Source of the DNA: Deltaproteobacteria bacterium
GTDB lineage: Bacteria; Desulfobacterota; Desulfarculia; Adiutricales; Adiutricaceae
NCBI GenBank assembly: GCA_031264015.1
Contig: JAISET010000031.1
Coordinates: forward strand, 1-32,551
Length of the DNA stretch: 32,551 nt
Reading direction: 5' to 3'
Shown in pieces: positions 23,402 to 31,038 of the stretch. The notes beneath the pieces are model-generated. The model was not told the DNA's origin. It did no database searches and worked only from the letters and a program-made list of their open reading frames with translations. The translations under genes were made by a program, and so were the position numbers. The number at the start of each line of letters is the position of its first letter. Positions within the stretch are counted from its first letter, which is position 1.

Positions 23402-25339
23402 ATGAAGTATAAGCGGGAGTTTTTGGCCGAGTTCGGGGGGACCGCCCTGATGGTCTTTTTCGGGGTCGGCTCCGTGCAGGCGGCGACCCTGGCCGGGGCC
23501 CAGGCGGGGATCTGGCAGGTGGCCGTGGTCTGGGGGGTGGCGGTGGCCCTGGCCATCTACGCCTTCGGCATGGGCTCGGGGGCCCACATCAACCCGGCCG
23601 TCACCATCGCCATGGCCTGCCTGCGGGGCTTTTCCTGGAGGAAGGTGCCGGTCTATCTGCTGGCCCAGTTTCTGGGGGCCGTCGCCGCGGCGGCTTTCTT
23701 GTATCTCCAGTTCCGGGGGGCCATCCTGCACTTCGAGGCGGCGCGCGGATTAGTCCGGGGCGCCCCGGGCAGCGAGCTGGCGGCCATGGTCTTCGGGGAA
23801 TATTTTCCGCACCCGGGCGTCCGGAACGCCCTGGGCTGGGCACCCGGCGTGGTCAGCGAGCCCCTGGCCATGCTGGCCGAGTTTGTCGGGACCGGCATCC
23901 TGGCGGCCATGGTCTTCGCGCTGACGGACCGGCACAACAAGGGCGGCGCCGGGCCGCGTCTGACCCCGGCCCTCATCGGTCTGACCGTCGCGGCCGTCAT
24001 CTCCATACTCGCCCCCGTCACCCAGGCGGGCCTCAACCCGGCCAGGGACTTCGGGCCCCGGGTGGTGGCCTTTCTGGCGGGCTGGGGGGCCGTGGCCATC
24101 CCCGGCCCCTCCGGCGGCTTCTTCACCGTCTACATCCTCTCCCCGTGCCTGGGCGCCATAGCGGGGGGCTTTCTTTACGGCGTCATGACCCGCTACGACC
24201 TGCGGACGGAAAACGAGGAGGAGGAAATTATGAGCGGAGGATCCGCGGCCCCCAGGGTCATCATCGTAGGGGGTTTCCTGGGCGCCGGAAAAAGCACCCT
24301 GCTCCGAGCCGCGAGAACGCTGCTCGAGGCCGGGGGACACCGGGTCGGCGTCGTCACCAACGACCAGGCGCCGGGCCTGGTGGACACCGAGTTCCTGGCG
24401 GGCGGGGGGCCCGGGGTCGAGGAGGTGGCGGGCAGCTGCTTCTGCTGCGACTTCCCGGCCTTCGAGGGGGCCCTGGCCCGCCTCGCCTCCCGGGGGGCCG
24501 ACGTCATACTCGCCGAGCCCGTGGGCAGCTGCGCGGATCTGAGCGCCACCGTCATGCAGCCCTTGAAGGAGCTCCACCGGGCCGACTTCAAACCAGCCCC
24601 CCTCACGGTGCTCCTGGACCCCGGGAGGGCGGGCGAGATCCTGGGCCGGAAGCCCGCCACCCTGCACCCCGACGCCTTCTACATCCTGGGGCGCCAGCTG
24701 GAGGAGGCGGACAGAATTCTGCTGACCAAGACGGACCTCCTGGCCCCCGGCGCCAGGGAGGACCTGGAGAAAGAGCTGGCCGCGGCCTTCCCCGAGGCCC
24801 TGGTCTCGAGCCTCTCCGCCAAGTCCGGCGACGGGGTCAAGCTCTGGCTGGACGACCAGCTGGCCGCCTCGGGCGGGGCCGGCCGGAAGCTCGTCGCGGT
24901 CGACTACGAGCGCTACGCCAACGGCGAGGCGGTCCTGGGCTGGGTCAACCTGAAGGCCTCCCCGCCGTTTGCCGCCAGGGGCGACGCCAAGACGCTGGCC
25001 TTGTTCCTCGGGAAACTCGACGACGCCCTGAAGGGCGTCCGCATCGGCCACGTCAAGGTCCTCTGGCCCTCCCCCGGTGGCCTGTTCATGGGCAGTCTGA
25101 CCGGCGGCGACAAGGACCCCGTCGTCACCGCCCCGGAGCCCGACGACAACCGCCGGGGGCCCGTCCTGGTCAACGCCAGGGTCGAGTGCCCGCCCTCCCG
25201 CCTGGAGGGCCTGATCAGAACCGCCCTGGCGGAAACCCTGTCCGAGAACCAGGAGGGCCTGGCCGTCAGCGAGGTCCACAGCCTGGTCCCCGGCTACCCC
25301 AAGCCCACCCACCGCTACCTGAAAGTCGCGGCGGGATGA
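23402..25339 (+). CDS. aquaglyceroporin fused to COG0523 (CobW-type) GTPase
   Basis: One frame of 645 residues holds two complete proteins. Residues 1-276 are a MIP channel with six membrane stretches and both NPA boxes: N64 in HINPAVT and N212 in GLNPARD. The Asp after the second box marks the glycerol-facilitator group. Residues 277-645 are a G3E GTPase of the COG0523 metallochaperone family: Walker A GGFLGAGKST with K297, the metal-binding CxCC motif C346-F-C348-C349, and the guanine motif TKTD (442-445). At the joint, GAGGAGGAGG (24215-24224) is an ideal Shine-Dalgarno for the ATG at 24230 and is itself translated as a Glu run. ATGA is also present at 24230-24233, out of frame. The GTPase may therefore be made both fused and free. 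A lost stop by a one-base change, or a sequencing error, is the alternative to a true fusion. Confidence 0.85.
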   Translation: MKYKREFLAEFGGTALMVFFGVGSVQAATLAGAQAGIWQVAVVWGVAVALAIYAFGMGSGAHINPAVTIAMACLRGFSWRKVPVYLLAQFLGAVAAAAFLYLQFRGAILHFEAARGLVRGAPGSELAAMVFGEYFPHPGVRNALGWAPGVVSEPLAMLAEFVGTGILAAMVFALTDRHNKGGAGPRLTPALIGLTVAAVISILAPVTQAGLNPARDFGPRVVAFLAGWGAVAIPGPSGGFFTVYILSPCLGAIAGGFLYGVMTRYDLRTENEEEEIMSGGSAAPRVIIVGGFLGAGKSTLLRAARTLLEAGGHRVGVVTNDQAPGLVDTEFLAGGGPGVEEVAGSCFCCDFPAFEGALARLASRGADVILAEPVGSCADLSATVMQPLKELHRADFKPAPLTVLLDPGRAGEILGRKPATLHPDAFYILGRQLEEADRILLTKTDLLAPGAREDLEKELAAAFPEALVSSLSAKSGDGVKLWLDDQLAASGGAGRKLVAVDYERYANGEAVLGWVNLKASPPFAARGDAKTLALFLGKLDDALKGVRIGHVKVLWPSPGGLFMGSLTGGDKDPVVTAPEPDDNRRGPVLVNARVECPPSRLEGLIRTALAETLSENQEGLAVSEVHSLVPGYPKPTHRYLKVAAG

Positions 25340-25726
25340 GCGGGCTCGAACGGAAGCCGGAGGCGGGCCGGACGCGAGCCCGACGCAAACCGAACGTGAT
25401 CCGGACAGGCCCGAAGTAATCTGGTCAAGTTGGTATTCTCACAACCTGTCTTGCGAAAGGTCAGTTATAATCAGCCTTATTGCCGACGACGGTGTTCCGG
25501 CCGACGTCGGCCTTATTCGGCGGCCGCCATTTTTCAAAATTGCCGAAATTGCGGATATTCTCTGAATTGTCGAAATTGTCGCCTGGTTCTTTGTTAATTG
25601 GTTTGTTTGTTGGTTGGTTTGTTGGTTGGTTGGTTTGTTGGTTGGTTGTTTATTTCCAAGCAGTTGATTTGTTGATTATTTAATTATTTGGCTTATTTAA
25701 ATTCACTCGTCGCGGGATCGTCATTC
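25340..25726. other. leader region with G-tract and AATTG repeats
   Basis: No gene is seen. TATAAT occurs at 25466-25471 without a good -35. Repeats of the kind AATTGCCGAAATTGC and AATTGTCGAAATTGTC lie at about 25538-25580, and an array of GTTG/GTTT units at 25599-25650. If transcription starts near 25478, the FabZ operon would have a leader of some 250 bases containing all of these. Confidence 0.4.
25599..25650 (+). repeat. GTTG/GTTT tetranucleotide array with quadruplex potential
   Basis: At least seven GG pairs separated by TT or TTTGTT occur on the plus strand; a typical piece is GGTTGGTTTGTTGGTTGG. Spacing resembles two-quartet G-quadruplex formers such as the thrombin aptamer. It lies 75-130 bases upstream of the dehydratase start. 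Confidence 0.7.
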
Positions 25727-26188
25727 ATGCGCTATCTCCTCCTAGACTGCATCACCAAATGGGTTCCCGGGGTCGAGGCCGAGGGCCTGAAAAACGTCTC
25801 CCTCTCCGAGGACTTTTTCGAGGACCATTTCCCCCTGAAGCCGATCATGCCCGGCACCCTGATCGTCGAGGGCATGGCCCAGCTGGCCGGGCTTCTCCTG
25901 GAGGAGACGATGCTCCGAAAGGGCGTCAAGATCAAGGCCCTGATGAGCGCCGTCCAGCGCGCCAAGTTCCGCAGGCCCGTCTACCCCGGCGCGCAGATCC
26001 GCTACCGCTGCCTGGCGGGACAGCTCAACGAGCTGGGCGGCAACTCCAAAGGGGAGGCCGCGGTCGACCGGGTCAGGGTGGCCGAGGCCGAGCTGCTCTT
26101 CACCTTCCACGAGATGGGCGCCCCCGAGCAGGAGACCCGCCGGGAGGCCGTCCTGTCGACTTGGCTGCGAAATGTCCGGACCTCCTGA
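25727..26188 (+). CDS. FabZ-like 3-hydroxyacyl-ACP dehydratase
   Basis: Hotdog-fold protein of 153 residues, the usual FabZ length. H34 in EDHFPLKPIMPG and E48 in IVEGMAQLAG are the catalytic pair, 14 residues apart as in E. coli FabZ. It should dehydrate 3-hydroxyacyl-ACP to enoyl-ACP in the cytoplasm. The ATG at 25727 gives the normal N-terminus (MRYLLLDCITKWVPG); a TTG 39 bases earlier would add residues encoded in the low-complexity leader. The last 17 bases overlap the next gene. In the cluster it supplies the dehydration step between ketoreductase and further elongation. Confidence 0.9.
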   Translation: MRYLLLDCITKWVPGVEAEGLKNVSLSEDFFEDHFPLKPIMPGTLIVEGMAQLAGLLLEETMLRKGVKIKALMSAVQRAKFRRPVYPGAQIRYRCLAGQLNELGGNSKGEAAVDRVRVAEAELLFTFHEMGAPEQETRREAVLSTWLRNVRTS

Positions 26189-27206
26189 AGGCTGGGGGGC
26201 GCCCGCGGCCGGACCGCCGGACGGCGCGGGCCGCGTCGCCCTCCTGGGGGCCGGGCTCTGCTGCCCCCTGGGGAGCCTGGGGGAGACGATCGAAGCCCTC
26301 CGGGCCGGCCGAAGAGTCGCCGGGGTCCGGGGCGGGGCTTTCAACGGCGAGCCCGGGGACCCGGGCGCGCCGGGCCTCCGGGAAGACCCCGCCGGCCGCG
26401 GACGCCCGACGGCCCGGGCCTTCCCCAGGGAGCTGCCGGAGTCGCCCAAGTTTCGCAGGATGCGCAAGTACATGTCCGGCCAGTCGCTTCTGGCCGCGGT
26501 GGCGTCCAGGGCGGCCCTGGAGGCGGCGGACATCGGCAGGCTCGGCTTTCCCATGGAGAGGGTCGGGCTCTTCGCCGGGGTGGGTCTGGCCAGCGTGGAC
26601 CACCTGGCCGGGGCGGAGATACTGTCGGCCTCCCTGGACGCCGGCGGGGCCTTCGACCCGGAGCGCTTCTCGGCCGGCGGCCTCGGCTCCCTGAACCCCC
26701 TGTGGGCCTTCGAGTCCCTGGCCAACATGCCCGCCTGCATAGTCTCGGTCCTGGAGGGCGTCAAGGGCGAGAGCGCCGTCTACGCCCCCCACGAGGACGC
26801 GGGCATGCAGGCCTTGTGCGAGGCGGCGGAGGCCCTGGACTTTGGTCTGGTCGACCTGGCCCTGGTCCTGGCCACGGACAGCCCCCACGCCCCCTCCAAC
26901 CTCGCCGAGCTGACCCTGCTGGGACACCTGGGCGACGACGACGTGGCCTCCGAGGCGGCGGCGGCCCTGGTGCTCGCCCGCCCGGGGGACGCCGGGGACA
27001 AGTCCGCGCCGATCCTGGGGAATTTTCAGACGAGCCGGGTGGCGGGCCCGGCCGGCGGCGACCCCCTGGCCCCGCTTTTGGGCAGGACCATGACGGCGGC
27101 CCCGCTGATCCTGGTCGTCCTCTCGGCCCTCTGCCCCGGCCTGGGCCTCCCCCGGACGATCACCGGGTCCCTGGGCCGCCGCCTGAGCTTCGAGGCGCCC
27201 GGGTGA
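26172..27206 (+). CDS. ketosynthase-like protein without active-site Cys (chain-length-factor-like)
   Basis: Protein of 344 residues related to beta-ketoacyl-ACP synthases. Visible family parts are VALLGAGLCCPLGSLGETIE near the N-terminus, NPLWAFESLANMPACIVSVL, and a nucleophile region ESAVYAPHEDAGMQALCEA. Against the neighbouring ketosynthase (TNCSACAAGLQAL) the catalytic Cys position is E208; the HGTGT and KSMTGH His motifs are missing too. Cys-less partners that form a heterodimer with a true ketosynthase and set chain length are known from type II polyketide and aryl polyene systems, where the chain-length factor of the actinorhodin system has Gln. The start lies inside the FabZ gene, and the stop overlaps the ketosynthase start (GTGA), so the two are very likely made together. 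Confidence 0.78.
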   Translation: MSGPPEGWGAPAAGPPDGAGRVALLGAGLCCPLGSLGETIEALRAGRRVAGVRGGAFNGEPGDPGAPGLREDPAGRGRPTARAFPRELPESPKFRRMRKYMSGQSLLAAVASRAALEAADIGRLGFPMERVGLFAGVGLASVDHLAGAEILSASLDAGGAFDPERFSAGGLGSLNPLWAFESLANMPACIVSVLEGVKGESAVYAPHEDAGMQALCEAAEALDFGLVDLALVLATDSPHAPSNLAELTLLGHLGDDDVASEAAAALVLARPGDAGDKSAPILGNFQTSRVAGPAGGDPLAPLLGRTMTAAPLILVVLSALCPGLGLPRTITGSLGRRLSFEAPG

Positions 27207-28474
27207 GGCGGGTGGCGGTCACGGGGCTGGGGGTGGTCTCCCCCATGGGCGCGGGGAGGGAGACGTTTTTCCGGGGCCTGCGGGAGGGCAGAAGCGGGCT
27301 CGGGCCGATCCGCCGCTTCAACGCCGGGGGGCTCGCGGCCACTCGCGCGGGCGAGGTCCCGGGGCTGGAGGAGCTCAAGGGCCGGCTGGTCGAAACCCGC
27401 GGGCACCTGCCGCCCGTAGGGGGGTCGACCTTGCGGGAGACTCTGGACCGGGACGCCAAGATCGCCTTCGCCCTGGCCGCGGCGGACGAGGCCATGGAGG
27501 ACGGCGGGGTCCTGTCGCTGGGCGCGGGGACGCTCCTGCACCTGGGGGCCAGTCTGGAGACGTTCTCTTTGGGCTCCGTGGGGCCGGTCAAGGGGAAAAG
27601 TCTGCCGGAGATCGAGAGGCTGATGACCCGGGCGTCTTTGCGGACCCCCCTGGACCGGGCCTGCGCGCTGATAGAATTGAAACATGGCCGGGCGGGGCTC
27701 AGCCTGACCAACTGCTCCGCCTGCGCGGCCGGCCTCCAGGCCCTGGGCCAGGCGTTTAGGGCCGTGGCCCGCGGCGGGTTCGAGAGGGCCCTGGCCGGGG
27801 CCTTCGACTCGCTGATCAACCCCCTGGGGGTGGGGGGCTTCCAGCTCCTGGGCGCCCTGGCCCCGGACGAACCGGAGCCCGGCCCGCCCCTTTGCCGACC
27901 CTTCGACAAGGACCGCCGGGGGCTGGTCATGGGCGAGGGGGCGGCGGTCATGGTCCTGGAGCCCCTGGACAAGGCCCTGGCGGAGGGACGCAAAATATAC
28001 GGCGAGATACTCGGCTACGGGGCCAGCCTGGACGCCGCCTCGCTCTCCGCCCCGGACCCGGCCGGCTCGGGGGCCTACAGGTCGATGGAGGCGGCTTTAA
28101 GACAGGCGGGCCTGAGGCCCGAGGAGGTGGGTCATTTAAGCGCCCACGGCACGGGGACGCTCTTAAACGACCCGGCGGAGGCCGCGGCCGTCAGACGGCT
28201 CTTCCCCAACTGGCAGAAGATGCCCGCGGCCGCCGTCAAGTCCATGACCGGACACGCCATCGCCGCCGCCGGGGCCCTGGAGGCCGCCGCCTGCCTGATG
28301 ACCCTGGGGGAGCGTCTCGTCCCCCCCAACATCGGCCTCCGAAACGTCGGGGCCGGCTGCGAGCTGGACCACGTCACGGGCGAGGCCAGGAAGTTCGAGG
28401 GGAATATCGTCGCCACCAACTCCTTCGGCTTCGGGGGCCAGAACGCCACCATGATTTTTCGAGGCTTGGGCTAG
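27203..28474 (+). CDS. beta-ketoacyl-ACP synthase (FabF-like)
   Basis: Condensing enzyme of 423 residues, normal for FabF. The catalytic triad is complete: C174 in NCSACAAGLQAL, H315 in SAHGTGTLLNDP and H351 in KSMTGHAIAAAG. The N-terminus RRVAVTGLGVVSPMG and the C-terminal TNSFGFGGQNATMIF are standard. It performs decarboxylative Claisen condensation of malonyl-ACP with an acyl primer. The GTG start is chosen because it overlaps the upstream stop and gives the conserved N-terminus. It probably forms a heterodimer with the Cys-less partner just upstream. Confidence 0.93.
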   Translation: MRRVAVTGLGVVSPMGAGRETFFRGLREGRSGLGPIRRFNAGGLAATRAGEVPGLEELKGRLVETRGHLPPVGGSTLRETLDRDAKIAFALAAADEAMEDGGVLSLGAGTLLHLGASLETFSLGSVGPVKGKSLPEIERLMTRASLRTPLDRACALIELKHGRAGLSLTNCSACAAGLQALGQAFRAVARGGFERALAGAFDSLINPLGVGGFQLLGALAPDEPEPGPPLCRPFDKDRRGLVMGEGAAVMVLEPLDKALAEGRKIYGEILGYGASLDAASLSAPDPAGSGAYRSMEAALRQAGLRPEEVGHLSAHGTGTLLNDPAEAAAVRRLFPNWQKMPAAAVKSMTGHAIAAAGALEAAACLMTLGERLVPPNIGLRNVGAGCELDHVTGEARKFEGNIVATNSFGFGGQNATMIFRGLG

Positions 28475-28580
28475 GCGGGCGGGACCGCCGCGCCGCTTCC
28501 TGCCGGCGGGCGGGCCGGGTCCTTTTTGTTCGCCGCCCCCGCCCGACGACGCCAACCATGTCTTAGCGGCGGCGGCAACG

Positions 28581-28611
<31 letters not shown>

Positions 28612-28625
28612 CAGGAGGATGACGG

Positions 28626-29360
28626 ATGCCCACCGAGCGTCCCATAGCGGTGGTGGCCGGCGGCGCGGGGGCCCTGGGCCGGGCCGTCGTCAAAAACCTG
28701 GCCGCGAAGGGCTTCAAGGTCTTCTGCGGCTACCATTCCTCGGCGGACGCGGCGGCGGAGCTGGCCCGCGAGCACGGGGGCGAGGCCATCCTGCTCTCGA
28801 GCGACCTCTCCGCCCCGGACCCCCTGGAGCCCCACCACGAGAAAGTCTCCGGGATGCGGGTCCTGGTCAACGCCTCCGGCGTCAACATCGAGGGGCACGC
28901 CCTGGGCCTGGAGCAGTCGGAGTGGGACCGGGTCATGGAGGTCAACTTCAACTGGGCGGCCAGGCTGACCCGCTCGGCCGTCAAAATAATGCTGCCCGAC
29001 AGCCGCCAAATCCCCGGGGGAGGCCGGATCATCCATCTCTCGTCTTTGTCGGCCCGGGCCGGGGGCAGGGGCCAGCTCAACTACGCCTGCTCCAAGGCGG
29101 CCCTGGAGCGGCTGGTCAAAGGCTTCGCCATGGAGGTGGGCGCCCGGAACATCCTCGTCAACGCCGTCGCCCCCGGGATCATCCATACCCCCATGTCGCG
29201 AAGAATCATCGAGCAACACGGGCCCAGGATCCTGGAGCGGGTCTCTTTGGGGCGCTTCGGACTCCCCGAGGAGGTGGCCTCCGTCGTCGGCTTCCTGGCG
29301 GGCCCGGACTCGGCCTATGTCACCGGCTCCGTCGTCGCCGTGGACGGGGGGTGCTGGTAG
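28626..29360 (+). CDS. FabG-like short-chain dehydrogenase/reductase
   Basis: Classical SDR of 244 residues. The cofactor site is VAGGAGALGRAV; the structural NNAG is NASG; the catalytic Ser and Tyr/Lys are in HLSSLSARAGGRGQLNYACS with Lys next (YxxxK). The end YVTGSVVAVDGGCW is typical of 3-oxoacyl-ACP reductases. It presumably reduces the ketosynthase product with NADPH. The ATG has an ideal AGGAGG 7 bases upstream. A second FabG-like gene at 19464 means the cluster holds two ketoreductases, possibly for different intermediates. Confidence 0.92.
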   Translation: MPTERPIAVVAGGAGALGRAVVKNLAAKGFKVFCGYHSSADAAAELAREHGGEAILLSSDLSAPDPLEPHHEKVSGMRVLVNASGVNIEGHALGLEQSEWDRVMEVNFNWAARLTRSAVKIMLPDSRQIPGGGRIIHLSSLSARAGGRGQLNYACSKAALERLVKGFAMEVGARNILVNAVAPGIIHTPMSRRIIEQHGPRILERVSLGRFGLPEEVASVVGFLAGPDSAYVTGSVVAVDGGCW

Positions 29361-29379
29361 GGGACGGCGGGTCGGAGGC

Positions 29380-29412
29380 GGGTCCGGGAAGGGTCCGGGG
29401 AGGGTCCGGGGA
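29380..29412. repeat. 11-bp tandem repeat, three copies
   Basis: Units GGGTCCGGGAA, GGGTCCGGGGA and GGGTCCGGGGA lie directly upstream of the possible promoter of the nitroreductase gene. They could be slippage or binding sites. Confidence 0.65.
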
Positions 29413-29413
29413 G

Positions 29414-29444
29414 TTTACCGTCGGGCCCGGGACGGGTTTATAAT
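29414..29444 (+). promoter_or_regulatory. candidate sigma-70 promoter for nitroreductase gene
   Basis: A perfect TATAAT (29439-29444) is preceded by TTTACC (29414-29419) at a slightly long 19-base spacing. The start point would be near 29451, about 105 bases before the ATG. It implies that the right end of the cluster can be transcribed on its own. Confidence 0.45.
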
Positions 29445-29556
29445 AGGCTCATGACCGAGGCTCATGACGGGCCCGGGACGGGCCCGCCGCGGAGGCGGGC
29501 CGGCCCCCCGCCCGCGACAAACCATCCGGCCGCCCGCCGCCGGTGAAAGGACAAGC

Positions 29557-30138
29557 ATGGCCACCCCCGAAAGCGACAATTTCCTCCGCCTGCTGGAGGC
29601 CAGACGCTCCGTCAGGAAATTTAGCCCGCGCCGAGTGACGCCCGAGGAGGCCTCCGTCCTGGAGAGGGCCTTCATGCTGGCCCCCCAGGCCGGAGGCAAC
29701 CGGGGCCTGAGATGCTTCCCGGTCACCGACGAGAGCATGATCCGGGCCATGGCCGAGACGGGCAGGCTGGCCTACGGGGAGCGGCTGGCCAAGATCGGGG
29801 ACGAGGAGGTCCGCTCGCGCCACGCCGAGTACGGGGAGGATTTTTTCTGGTTCTTCAACGCCCCGTTCCTGCTGGTGGCCGTGGTCAGGCGCCCGCCCCT
29901 CTATTTCCAGGAGATCCCCGACATCAACGCCAACCTGGTCTTCGGCGGGCACCTCTCCGCCGCCATGGCCGTCCACAACGCCCTGCTGGCCGCCCAGACC
30001 CTGGGCCTCGGGGGCTGCTGCCTGGGGGGCCCGATGCTGCAGGCCGAGGAGATCGGCAAGCTGCTGGGCCTCGACCACAGGGAGGAGCTCTCCCTTTTGG
30101 CGGCCGTGGGCGAGCCGGCCGAGCGGCGCAAAGCCTAG
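29557..30138 (+). CDS. nitroreductase-family flavoprotein
   Basis: FMN-dependent oxidoreductase of 193 residues. The N-terminal FMN phosphate motif is RRSVRKFSPR, followed by LAPQAGGNRGLRCFPV and the central LSAAMAVHNALLAAQTLGLG before GGCCLGG. Such enzymes reduce nitro groups, quinones or enones, or dehydrogenate ring intermediates in biosynthetic pathways; the substrate is not shown. The ATG at 29557 has GAAAGG 7 bases upstream and gives the normal N-terminus, whereas the frame is open further up without homology. It stands between the SDR and acyl carrier protein genes, so a redox step on an ACP-bound intermediate is plausible but unproven. Confidence 0.88.
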   Translation: MATPESDNFLRLLEARRSVRKFSPRRVTPEEASVLERAFMLAPQAGGNRGLRCFPVTDESMIRAMAETGRLAYGERLAKIGDEEVRSRHAEYGEDFFWFFNAPFLLVAVVRRPPLYFQEIPDINANLVFGGHLSAAMAVHNALLAAQTLGLGGCCLGGPMLQAEEIGKLLGLDHREELSLLAAVGEPAERRKA

Positions 30139-30267
30139 AAAAAGCCCCCCGGGCCCGTCCGTCCGTCCGTTTATTTGGGCCGGTCGTCCTGCAAGCCCGC
30201 TCTCCCGTTCATTCTATGGGCCGGCCGTCCGCCCGGACGGCCGCGCCCGTCCGTCGGCCGAGCGACC

Positions 30268-30342
30268 TGACTTTTTCCGATCCGGTTTGACGGCCGTATT
30301 TTTTCCGATCCGATTTGACGGCCGGACTTTTTCCGATCCGGC
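30268..30342. repeat. 28-bp tandem repeat, about 2.6 copies, upstream of ACP gene
   Basis: The unit reads approximately TTTTTCCGATCC followed by GGTTTGACGGCCG; copies start near 30269, 30297 and 30325, and the last is cut short. It ends about 35 bases before the ACP start. An additional CCGT repeat lies at 30158-30172. The 28-bp period and position would suit a repeated regulator site, but slippage is equally possible. Confidence 0.75.
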
Positions 30343-30378
30343 CAAATTATCGCCAAGCCCGGAGACAGGAGGGCAAGC

Positions 30379-30786
30379 ATGACCGTCTGCGACGAGGGCC
30401 AGATTTTCGAGGGCCTGAAAAAAAGTCTCGAGGATGGCCTGGGGCGCCAGCTCCCGGATCTGCGCCAGTCCGACCGCCTGATTCCGGACCTCGGCCTGGA
30501 CTCCCTGGACATGCTGGACCTGGTCTTCAGGCTGGAGCGGATGTTCGGGGTGCGCCTCAGCCCCAGGGAATACGAGAACAGGGTGAAAAAGATCCTCGGG
30601 GACGCGCCTCTCGCCGAGGACGGCAAATACACCGCCCAAGCCGTGGCCGAGTTCCGAAAGGCCATGCCCTGCGTGCCCGAGAGCGACCTCCAGCCGGGCC
30701 TCCCCGTCTCCGAACTGGGCAGCCTCTTCCAGGTGCGCACCTTCATGAACATGGTGGCGGAGGCCGTCGGGAGGAAAGAGGCCTGA
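30379..30786 (+). CDS. acyl carrier protein, long form
   Basis: Protein of 135 residues. The first 85 or so form the ACP four-helix fold with the phosphopantetheine site S42 in LGLDSLDMLDLVFRLE. The remaining 50 residues (KYTAQAVAEFRKAMPCVPES to VRTFMNMVAEAVG) are a C-terminal extension beyond the usual 75-90 residues of ACPs. It shuttles the growing acyl chain between the ketosynthase, ketoreductases and dehydratase. The ATG is preceded by AGGAGGG at 7 bases. It is the only carrier in the window, so the cluster genes probably share it. Confidence 0.9.
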   Translation: MTVCDEGQIFEGLKKSLEDGLGRQLPDLRQSDRLIPDLGLDSLDMLDLVFRLERMFGVRLSPREYENRVKKILGDAPLAEDGKYTAQAVAEFRKAMPCVPESDLQPGLPVSELGSLFQVRTFMNMVAEAVGRKEA

Positions 30787-30807
30787 AACTGGCCGGCAAA
30801 TCTCCGA

Positions 30808-30862
30808 AAACATTAAAGACATTGGAAACATTAGAAACATTGGGAACATTGTGAGCATTGGG
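30808..30862. repeat. 9-10-bp repeat array before desulfurase gene
   Basis: About six imperfect copies of a unit like ACATTGGAA run head to tail between the ACP and desulfurase genes. Not long or regular enough for a CRISPR array. Confidence 0.65.
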
Positions 30863-31038
30863 AACCAGGCGGCCGGAAACAAATTTTTCCAACTCAAATC
30901 CGGACGGGTTAAGTCCGGAAGACAACGGATAAATTTTCCGGAGTCCCCGATCGTCGGCCGGGGGGCGGCGGCCTGGAAACAGCGGCCGGGAGACGGCGGC
31001 CGGGAAACATAAACAGGGAGTCGCGGGACAAGAAAGCC

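Noticed and set aside
23750-25312. 520-codon minus-strand frame
   Set aside because: It is the shadow of the channel-GTPase gene, with no recognisable motif.
30808-30862. CRISPR-like repeat array
   Set aside because: Units are 9-10 bases and adjacent, with no spacers and no cas genes in the window.
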